64,000 nt of DNA, from the NCBI RefSeq assembly GCF_000739735.1, contig NZ_BBJF01000020.1, positions 51,157-115,156 of the forward strand. The letters run 5' to 3'. Each line of letters begins with the position of its first letter. Position 1 is the stretch's first letter. The notes beneath the pieces are model-generated. The model searched no databases. It was not told the origin of the DNA and worked only from the letters and a program-made list of their open reading frames with translations. Source of the DNA: Paraburkholderia ginsengisoli NBRC 100965. GTDB lineage: Bacteria > Pseudomonadota > Gammaproteobacteria > Burkholderiales > Burkholderiaceae. Positions 57,431 to 64,000 of the stretch are shown here, one piece after another. The position numbers and the translations under genes are program-made.

Positions 57431-57444
57431 TTGTGATACGTCAA
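57431..57444. promoter_or_regulatory. weak FNR/ANR-like box upstream of cydP
   Basis: TTGTG, four bases, GTCAA resembles the FNR palindrome TTGAT-N4-ATCAA with one good and one poor half. It lies about 170 bases before the cydP start in a 340-base gap. Oxygen control of bd oxidase is common, but this site alone is weak evidence. Confidence 0.3.
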
Positions 57445-57512
57445 GAAAGCTGTGGCTAGAGGCCATCTCTTTAATCGGACGTGGGCGTGCGCGAACGCGC
57501 CGCCGCGCGGAC

Positions 57513-57548
57513 AAAAAAAGCCCCGCCGTCTTGCGAGGGCGGGGCTTG
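57513..57548 (-). terminator. rho-independent terminator of rpoH
   Basis: On the minus strand, AAGCCCCGCC and GGCGGGGCTT pair around a ten-base loop and run into seven U residues. It begins about 55 bases after the rpoH stop and insulates rpoH from the cyd genes. Confidence 0.85.
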
Positions 57549-57601
57549 GGGCCGGGTGGTGCGAGCCGAGTGAACCGGCTCGTGCCGATGGCTTTCAGAC
57601 C

Positions 57602-58537
<936 letters not shown>

Positions 58538-58599
58538 GTAGGAAACTCCTTTGGAATCAGACAAAAGCGTACTCAGTTAAACGACTCCAGCGGTGGATG

Positions 58600-58626
58600 T
58601 TAGCACTCTGATTTACCGAGTGCTAA
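58600..58626. promoter_or_regulatory. CIRCE element (HrcA operator) upstream of rpoH
   Basis: TTAGCACTC, nine bases, GAGTGCTAA is an exact match to the CIRCE consensus. It sits in the rpoH leader or promoter region. HrcA binding here would place the sigma-32 gene under HrcA repression, linking the two heat-shock circuits. hrcA is not in the window. Confidence 0.9.
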
Positions 58627-58664
58627 TACTTAGAGGCAGTAGGGGCATCGAAGTTCCATAATTT

Positions 58665-58690
58665 GCTATTGAAATCGAGGTTTCAATAGC
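58665..58690. repeat. perfect ten-base inverted repeat upstream of rpoH
   Basis: GCTATTGAAA, six bases, TTTCAATAGC lies 39 bases beyond the CIRCE element, where the rpoH promoter would be. On the minus strand its TTGAAA could act as a -35 with AATTAT 17 bases on. It may be an extra operator. The rest of the gap to the pagL-like gene shows no further clear element. Confidence 0.5.
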
Positions 58691-58966
58691 CATAGAGTAC
58701 ACGAACCGCCGCCCTCGCGCAGGACGTAGAATTCACCCATTCATGGCCATTCGCTCTCATAAATACCCAGTATCTGCCAAATGTGAAGTGACTAATTGCG
58801 ATAATGAAGTCTTCTTCATATGATCCACCAATCGGGCGTCGTCTTTAGAATAAGCAAAACAGTTATGCATCGTTAACGTTCGACGGGCTCAGGTGTTAGA
58901 TGAGCAACAAAAAGAATGTTCTGCGTGATCTGGCTCTAAAAGCGTACTGCTGGCACTGTTCTCGGC

Positions 58967-59461
58967 GTGCCTGCGTTGGCCTCGGCGGACCAGTTCGGCC
59001 TGCAGGTAGCCGGCGGCGTCGGCGATCACCACGTCAAAAAATTCGATCTTGCCGTCGCGTGGAATCCGGGGCTGACGTGGTGGCAGATCGGCGACTGGCA
59101 CTTCTCGCTGATCGGCGAGGCACACGCGGCCTGGTGGCACACCAACGAAGGGAATGTGCACAACGACATCGGCGAAATCGGCGTGACGCCGGTGATCCGC
59201 TACATCAAGATATCGGGAGTGGTGCGTCCCTTCATCGAGGTGGGCGCGGGCATCCGGCTGCTGTCGAGCCCCCGGATTTCTTCGGACTTCACGCTCGGCA
59301 CCGCGTTCCAGTTCGCCGACATGGCGGGCGTTGGCGTGCAGTTCGGCAACCGCAAGCGGTACCTCGCGGGCTACCGCTTCCAGCATATTTCCAACGGCGG
59401 TATCAATGAGCCGAATCCTGGTATAAATTTCAGCCAGCTATATTTGCAATATAACTTCTGA
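58967..59461 (+). CDS. pagL: PagL-like lipid A deacylase (acyloxyacyl hydrolase), signal region frameshifted
   Basis: An outer-membrane beta-barrel that removes the 3-O acyl chain of lipid A. The mature domain is intact: ADQFGLQVAGGVGDHHVKKFD, alternating barrel strands, and the catalytic RFQHISNGGINEPNPG (His, Ser, with Glu), ending in aromatic QLYLQYNF. The GTG at 58967 lacks a signal peptide. Upstream, ATG 58900 starts MSNKKNVLRDLALK in another frame and a hydrophobic VLLALFSA lies in the third frame; two single-base deletions would explain this. So either the gene is broken or the assembly has two errors. Confidence 0.75.
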   Translation: MPALASADQFGLQVAGGVGDHHVKKFDLAVAWNPGLTWWQIGDWHFSLIGEAHAAWWHTNEGNVHNDIGEIGVTPVIRYIKISGVVRPFIEVGAGIRLLSSPRISSDFTLGTAFQFADMAGVGVQFGNRKRYLAGYRFQHISNGGINEPNPGINFSQLYLQYNF

Positions 59462-59503
59462 CGACCGAGGCCGCGTTCGGCTTACCGGTGCGAGGGCTGA
59501 GCA

Positions 59504-59887
59504 ATGGCGGCAAAGACGATCGAAGCGATTCGCGGGCTTGAGCGAGAGCGCTTCCGTGCGATGGTCGACGGCGATGGACATTCGCTCGACACGCTGCTCG
59601 CGGACAACGTGAGCTATGTCCACACCAACGGCAAGCGCGAAACGAAGCGGCAGTTCATCGACGGGATCACCGGAGGACGCCGCCGCTATCGGCAGATCGA
59701 AGTGCAGTCGCAGGAGGTGTTGCCGGCTGGGCGGGAGACGTATGTCGTCACCGGCCGCGCGTTGATCGAAATGGAAGCGAATAACGGCGCGTTGCTGTTT
59801 CCGATTGCTTACACCGCGATTCACACACAGGAAGACGGGCAGTGGCGCCTGATTGCGTGGCAGGCGACACGTTGCGCGCTGGAGTGA
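59504..59887 (+). CDS. SnoaL/NTF2-like (DUF4440-type) protein
   Basis: A 127-residue cone-fold protein: two helices (AIRGLERERFRAMVDGDGHSLDTLLADNV in sequence), then VSYVHTNGKRETKRQFIDGI and a curved sheet ending AIHTQEDGQWRLIAWQATR. This matches the nuclear-transport-factor-2-like family of small hydrolases and binding proteins. There is no catalytic assignment from sequence. No partner gene is obvious; it lies between the pagL-like gene and the convergent leuA. Confidence 0.78.
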   Translation: MAAKTIEAIRGLERERFRAMVDGDGHSLDTLLADNVSYVHTNGKRETKRQFIDGITGGRRRYRQIEVQSQEVLPAGRETYVVTGRALIEMEANNGALLFPIAYTAIHTQEDGQWRLIAWQATRCALE

Positions 59888-59908
59888 GCCTCGTGGGCTC
59901 ACGTCGTT
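59884..59908 (+). terminator. hairpin at the end of the NTF2-like gene
   Basis: GTGAGCC and GGCTCAC pair around five bases, overlapping the stop codon, followed by GTCGTTTGTC. It is a modest terminator between convergent genes. Confidence 0.45.
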
Positions 59909-59995
59909 TGTCTGGCCGGTTGCGTCTCGTGAACGCGCCGGTAGGTTGAGAGCGCGGGGTACACGCTCTTCTCACTCGAATTTCTCGTTTGAATC

Positions 59996-61096
59996 TCAGG
60001 CGGCGACCTGCTGCCGCTCCGTTTCTTCGTCGGCGGGACGATCCGCCGAGCAACCTTCCTGATCCGCCGCCATATGTTCGCAGCGCGCCGCCTCTGCGGC
60101 CCGCATCACCGCGTCGCCCGCATACGGATGCCGCGCATGCACCGGAAGCTGATTGCAACGCTCGACCACGCGCCGCACTGCCGCGATATCGGAGAAATCC
60201 AGCCCGCTGTCGATACCCTGCGCGTCGAGATTCATCGCGAGCGCGACGAGATCGAGATTGCCCGTGCGCTCGCCATTGCCGAACAGGCATCCTTCTACGC
60301 GGTCCGCGCCTGCGAGCAGCGCCAGTTCCGCCGCAGCCACCGCAGTGCCGCGGTCGTTATGCGGATGCACCGACAGCACGATGCTGTCGCGATAAGCAAG
60401 ATGGCGGTCCATCCATTCGATCTGATCGGCGAATACGTTCGGCGTCGCCGCCTCGACGCTCGCCGGCAGGTTGAGAATCATCTTGTGATCGCGCGTGGGC
60501 CGCCATGTTTGCGCGACGGCGTCGCAGACTTCGCGCGCGAACGGCAGCTCGGCCGTATTGAAGGTTTCGGGCGAATACTGAAAGGTCCAGTGCGTGCCGG
60601 GCCGCGCCTCGACGTGTTCCTTGATGATGCGCGTGCCGTCCACGGCCAGCGCCTTGATCTGCGCCTTCGACTGGTTGTAGACGATGCGCCGGAACGACGG
60701 GCAGATCGCGTTGTACAGGTGCACGATCGCGCGCGGGGCGCCTTCGAGCGCTTCGAACGTGCGCGCGATCAACTCGGCGCGCGACGGCATGAAGACCTCG
60801 ATGGTCACGTCGTCGGGAATGCGCTTTTCGTCGATCAGCTTGCGCACGAAATCGAAGTCGGTTTGCGACGCCGACGGAAAGCCGACCTCGATCTCCTTGA
60901 AGCCGATTGCGACCAGCATCTCGAAGAATTCGAGCTTTTGCGCGGCGTTCATCGGCTCGATCAGCGCCTGGTTGCCGTCGCGCAGATCGGTGCTCATCCA
61001 GACGGGTGCGCGGTCGATCGTGCGGCTGGGCCATTTGCGGCCAGTGACGCGCACGGTTGGGAAGGGACGATATTTCTCAGCGGGATTGCGCAACAT
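59996..61096 (-). CDS. leuA: 2-isopropylmalate synthase, C-terminally truncated
   Basis: Leucine pathway enzyme condensing acetyl-CoA with 2-oxoisovalerate. The N-terminal 328 residues are a good TIM barrel of the long actinobacterial/yeast-like LeuA class: STDLRDGNQALIEPM, GFKEIEVGFPSASQTDFDFVR, SVHPHNDRGTAVAAAELALLAGADRVEG in two parts and FGNGERTGNLDLVALAMNL. After HPYAGD the usual barrel end and the leucine-binding LeuA dimer domain (over 200 residues) are missing. They are replaced by a 38-residue Ala/Glu-rich tail and a stop. It is probably inactive or altered. Other frames of the tail show no lost domain. Confidence 0.85.
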   Translation of the reverse strand: MLRNPAEKYRPFPTVRVTGRKWPSRTIDRAPVWMSTDLRDGNQALIEPMNAAQKLEFFEMLVAIGFKEIEVGFPSASQTDFDFVRKLIDEKRIPDDVTIEVFMPSRAELIARTFEALEGAPRAIVHLYNAICPSFRRIVYNQSKAQIKALAVDGTRIIKEHVEARPGTHWTFQYSPETFNTAELPFAREVCDAVAQTWRPTRDHKMILNLPASVEAATPNVFADQIEWMDRHLAYRDSIVLSVHPHNDRGTAVAAAELALLAGADRVEGCLFGNGERTGNLDLVALAMNLDAQGIDSGLDFSDIAAVRRVVERCNQLPVHARHPYAGDAVMRAAEAARCEHMAADQEGCSADRPADEETERQQVAA

Positions 61097-61639
61097 GATG
61101 TGCCTTGTTCGTTGTGTCGAATGCGAAAGGGTGTGGCATTGAGCGGTTGGCGGACTGCCACGGATGCACGGCCCGCCAGCCGGTGGCTAGCGGCAACAAC
61201 GAACGGGCGCGAACGAACAGCGTCGTGCTGACGACGAAAACGAACGTGGATGATGCCCATGCGATGTGCATTTGACCCTCGCGCTTCGTCCGCACGGTAA
61301 ACGGACGAATGCAAACGACTACTGGTTGTGAAGAACGGCGAGTGGGGGTGAAACAGGAACCGCGAAACTGCTTGGAGGACCGCTCGACGGCAACACGGTT
61401 GCCAGCGCGCGGCGCTACGCCTGACTTACGCTAGACGTAGCGATAGCGGCCGCGCCAGGCGGCCAGAGGTAATTCGGAGGGTGTTCGGAAGGGAACGCAT
61501 GGGGCTAAATGTATGACGGTATGAAGCGGCCTGTCAACCTATGCTCGCCGCTTCCTTGCGCTGACTCATGCCGTGGACGTGCGCGATGAAGGCTCATGCG
61601 TTGCACGTGGGCTTCACATTCAACCGCATTTTTCACGCG
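61097..61639. other. long intergenic region upstream of leuA
   Basis: The 540-base gap probably holds the leuA promoter and leader. A 64-codon minus-strand ORF (ATG 61271 with GAGGG upstream, ending at 61077 inside leuA) contains LLPLATGW and could be a leader peptide, but this is weak. CGCTACG and CGTAGCG (61413-61442) form a 7-base inverted pair. I see no terminator for ybiB and no further gene. Confidence 0.4.
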
Positions 61640-62617
61640 TCAAACCGGTATCTTCGCGACGTCCACGATCAGCTCGACCTGCCGTTCGATCGCGCTCGGC
61701 ACCGGCGCTTCGCCGCGCAGCACGGCGCCGATCCACGCGGCCGTGGTGAGCGCGTCGCGCGCTTCGGGCAGATCGACTTCCGGCGCATCGGGCGACGAGC
61801 GCTCGTGCGGCACTCGCGTCTCGCACACGCCGTCGTGCAGCCAGTCGACCTGAACCTGACGCCGCGTGTCCGCCACCGCTTCGCCTTCGGTGCCGCGCGC
61901 CAGCAGCGCGCCACCGGCGGCCGCGTCCGGGTGCGTGTTGAACAACTGCGTGAGACTGTCGCGATACGGCGGATGCGTGTAGTTCACGAGGCGCAGGCCC
62001 GCCGGCGCGAACGGCTGCAGAATCTTCACGAGCGTGTGCGTCGAATTGCGCACGCCCATGCGCCGCCGCAACGCGAGCAGGCGCGCGAGCTTCGGCGCGA
62101 GCACGTCGATCGATGCGAACGCGAGACGGTGTTCGGCCAGACCGTCTTCGATATCGGCGTGCGAGCGCACGTGCGCAATCTGCAGATGCGTGAAGATCTC
62201 GGCGCTCGTCACGCGGCCCGGATCTTCGGTGACGCCGTGCACCAGCACCGGCACGCCTTCGCGCGCCAGCAGCAGGGCAAGCAGCGGCACCAGGTTCGGC
62301 TGTTTGCGCGCGCCGTTGTACGAGGGAATCGACACCGGCCGGAACGCGCCATGCGGCAACCGGATCGGCTCGAACGACGCGTGCGCGCCGGCCAGCATCG
62401 CGGCGAGTTCGTCGGCGGTCTCGCCCTTCACGCGATACGCAAGCAGCACCGCACCGAGTTCGAGCTCGGCCACGCGGCCGTCGAGCATCGCGGTGTAGAG
62501 CGCGCGCGTATCGTCGGCGGTCAGCGCGCGTGCGCCGTTCGGCCCGCGGCCAATCTCCTTGATGAATCGGGCGCAGGGGAACGGGGTGTCGGTGGCGGTG
62601 TCGGCGGAATGGGTCAT
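61640..62617 (-). CDS. ybiB: YbiB family DNA-binding protein (TrpD-like fold)
   Basis: A 325-residue relative of anthranilate phosphoribosyltransferase that in E. coli binds nucleic acid instead of acting as an enzyme. It has the N-terminal helical domain (FIKEIGRGPNGARALTADDTRALYTAMLDGRV, AMLAGAHASF) and the phosphoribosyltransferase-like core, with PSYNGARKQPNLVPLLALLLAREGVPVLVHG, GVRNSTHTLVKILQPF and VNYTHPPYRDSL. The PRPP-binding glycine loop of TrpD is altered here (PSYNGARKQPN). ATG 62617 (MTHSADTATD) is preferred to 62713. It is divergent from the FAH-family gene. Confidence 0.85.
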   Translation of the reverse strand: MTHSADTATDTPFPCARFIKEIGRGPNGARALTADDTRALYTAMLDGRVAELELGAVLLAYRVKGETADELAAMLAGAHASFEPIRLPHGAFRPVSIPSYNGARKQPNLVPLLALLLAREGVPVLVHGVTEDPGRVTSAEIFTHLQIAHVRSHADIEDGLAEHRLAFASIDVLAPKLARLLALRRRMGVRNSTHTLVKILQPFAPAGLRLVNYTHPPYRDSLTQLFNTHPDAAAGGALLARGTEGEAVADTRRQVQVDWLHDGVCETRVPHERSSPDAPEVDLPEARDALTTAAWIGAVLRGEAPVPSAIERQVELIVDVAKIPV

Positions 62618-62856
62618 CGGGCGCAAGGGGACTTGGTTGCGCGCCGCGCTCAGGCGGCGCACCACGGTATTCAAGGGACGCTGTTGGATCGCTGTTCGGT
62701 GTGAGTATCGCATCTATGGCGATCCGGCGAGACGCGTCGCGCGCTGGCCCGTCCAAGGGAGTGCCTGCCCGTCTGCCGCGCACCGCGCTTTGCTGCGCGT
62801 TAAACTCGATGTTTTCTCGCCGCGTCGTCGGCACAAATCAAGAAACGGAGAACGGG

Positions 62857-63555
62857 ATGAGTTACGTATTTGCACCCGCACCGCAGGTGGCGGTGCCGGT
62901 TGTGGGGTCCAGTGAGCAGTTCGCGGTGCGGCGCATCTACTGCGTGGGGCGCAATTACGAGGCGCACGCGCGCGAGATGGGCCACGATCCCGACCGCGAG
63001 CCGCCGTTCTTCTTCACCAAGCCGGCGGATGCCGTGCTGTACGTCGCGCCCGGCGCGACCGGCGAATTCCCGTATCCGTCGCAGTCCAAAAACGTCCACT
63101 TCGAAATGGAAATGGTCGCGGCGATCGGCAAGGGCGGCAAGAACATTCCGGCCGACAGCGCGCTCGACCACGTCTACGGTTATGCGCTCGGTCTCGACAT
63201 GACGCGCCGCGATCTGCAAGGCGAAGCGAAGAAGCTGGGCCGGCCGTGGGATACCGCCAAGGGCTTCGACCACTCGGCGCCGCTCGGCCCGATCCATCCG
63301 GCGACGACGGTCGGCCATATCGGCAAGGGCGCAATCTGGCTGTCGGTGAACGGCGAGGAGAAGCAGAGCTCGGACGTGTCGCAACTGATCTGGTCGGTGG
63401 CCGAGACGGTCGCCTATCTGTCGACGCTGTTCGAACTGCAACCCGGCGACCTGATTTTCACCGGCACGCCGGAAGGCGTCGGCGCGGTGGTGCAGGGCGA
63501 TCTGATGAAGGGCGGCGTGGACGGGCTCGGCGAGTTTAGCGTGCGCGTCGTCTGA
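62857..63555 (+). CDS. fumarylacetoacetate hydrolase family protein
   Basis: A metal-dependent C-C hydrolase or isomerase of 232 residues. It shows RIYCVGRNYEAHAREMG, FTKPADAVL, the metal-binding HFEMEMVAAIG (two acidic ligands), YALGLDMTRRDLQGEAKKLG with the conserved Asp, and the C-terminal GDLIFTGTPEGVGAV. ATG 62857 has GGAG seven bases upstream. The next gene encodes maleylacetoacetate isomerase, so the product is probably a fumarylpyruvate or fumarylacetoacetate hydrolase in aromatic acid breakdown (gentisate or homogentisate); which one is not decided here. Confidence 0.9.
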   Translation: MSYVFAPAPQVAVPVVGSSEQFAVRRIYCVGRNYEAHAREMGHDPDREPPFFFTKPADAVLYVAPGATGEFPYPSQSKNVHFEMEMVAAIGKGGKNIPADSALDHVYGYALGLDMTRRDLQGEAKKLGRPWDTAKGFDHSAPLGPIHPATTVGHIGKGAIWLSVNGEEKQSSDVSQLIWSVAETVAYLSTLFELQPGDLIFTGTPEGVGAVVQGDLMKGGVDGLGEFSVRVV

Positions 63556-63584
63556 CAGGCGGTGGCGTGGAGGAGACAGACAAC

Positions 63585-64000
63585 ATGAAGCTCTACAGCT
63601 ATTTCCGGAGTTCGGCGTCATATCGCGTGCGCATTGCGCTCAACGTGAAGCAGTTGCCGTACGACTACGTGCCCGTACACCTGGTGCGCGAGGGCGGCGA
63701 GCAACTGAAGCCCGAATACCGCAAGGTGAACGTGGACGGCATCGTGCCGACGCTCGTCGACGGCAACGAGGTGATGCCGCAGTCGCTCGCGATCATCGAG
63801 TATCTGGAGGAGACGCACCCGCAACCGCCGTTGCTGCCCAAGGCGCCGGCCGACCGCGCGTATGTGCGGTCGGTGGCGTTGCAGGTCGCGTGCGAGATTC
63901 ATCCGCTGAACAATCTGCGCGTGCTGAAGTATCTGAAGCACACGCTGCGTGTCGACGACGACGCGAAAGACGGCTGGTACCGGCATTGGGTCGAGGCGGG
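63585..64000 (+). CDS. maiA: maleylacetoacetate isomerase, 3' end beyond the window
   Basis: A zeta-class glutathione S-transferase that isomerises maleylacetoacetate or maleylpyruvate using glutathione. The 138 visible residues show MKLYSYFRSSASYRVRIALN (catalytic SSxSxRVRIAL), the thioredoxin-fold segments VNVDGIVPTLVDG and MPQSLAIIEYLEETHP, and the start of the helical domain (ALQVACEIHPLNNLRVLKYL). GGAGGAG lies upstream of ATG 63585, 30 bases after the FAH-family gene, so they form an operon. The gene runs off the window. Confidence 0.93.
   Translation, partial: MKLYSYFRSSASYRVRIALNVKQLPYDYVPVHLVREGGEQLKPEYRKVNVDGIVPTLVDGNEVMPQSLAIIEYLEETHPQPPLLPKAPADRAYVRSVALQVACEIHPLNNLRVLKYLKHTLRVDDDAKDGWYRHWVEA

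Noticed and set aside
58804..58819. ATGAAG...CTTCAT inverted repeat upstream of the pagL-like gene as a PhoP/PmrA site
   Set aside because: It does not match the direct-repeat PhoP or PmrA consensus and could be chance in an AT-rich region.

Overview
The window is a GC-rich, almost fully coding stretch of a betaproteobacterial core chromosome. Gene content and order (gshA-gshB-EIIA-ptsH-ptsI, dctA-dctB-dctD, glnK-amtB, a full aa3 cytochrome oxidase cluster with its assembly factors, a nag/PTS operon, cydP-cydA-cydB-cydX, rpoH) fit Burkholderiaceae, most likely Paraburkholderia or a close relative. This placement rests on protein resemblance and gene order only. I see no rRNA, tRNA, CRISPR array, insertion sequence, prophage or integrase.

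Layout. 1-4.8 kb: two small unknown membrane proteins, a Na/Pi cotransporter-like protein, a DeoR-type regulator and a glycerophosphodiester phosphodiesterase. 4.8-9.9 kb: C4-dicarboxylate uptake, with dctA behind a sigma-54 promoter that has an IHF-consensus site and an upstream palindrome, followed by its kinase DctB and sigma-54 activator DctD. 10-13.7 kb: a thioredoxin-like protein, a lipoprotein, a ComM/YifB ATPase and UbiK. 13.7-16 kb: glnK-amtB, also behind a sigma-54 promoter with an NtrC-type palindrome. 16-22.7 kb: glutathione synthesis and a soluble PTS phosphorelay (EIIA-Man, HPr, EI), then a MoeB/ThiF-like enzyme. 22.8-30.5 kb: housekeeping genes (C-terminal protease, gpmA, rhodanese, grxC, secB, gpsA, trmL, ComF, a methyltransferase).

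30.5-41.5 kb: aa3-type cytochrome c oxidase structural genes (subunit II fused to cytochrome c and an OmpA-like domain, subunits I and III) with copper and heme A assembly factors (CtaG, SURF1, Sco and a Sco-like protein, CtaA, CtaB), starting from a good sigma-70 promoter and ending at a strong terminator. 41.5-46 kb: YciI, a chemoreceptor, an orphan MetQ-like protein and a MarR-GNAT fusion. 46-53.7 kb: GlcNAc operon (GntR regulator, nagA, SIS-type deaminase, EIIA-HPr-EI fusion, EIICB transporter). 53.7-57.3 kb: a locally duplicated terminator region, then cytochrome bd genes on the minus strand.

57.5-64 kb: rpoH with a perfect CIRCE element, a PagL-like lipid A deacylase whose signal-peptide region is frameshifted, a SnoaL/NTF2-like protein, a C-terminally truncated 2-isopropylmalate synthase, YbiB, a fumarylacetoacetate hydrolase-family enzyme and the start of maleylacetoacetate isomerase.

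I did not find a wholly new system. The strongest observations are small: the layered sigma-54 control region of dctA with a nine-codon ORF behind a strong ribosome site, the extra cysteine-less EIIB domain on NagE, the CoxB-cytochrome c-OmpA fusion, the duplicated nagE/cydX terminator region with a cydX remnant, the double frameshift in pagL and the truncated leuA.
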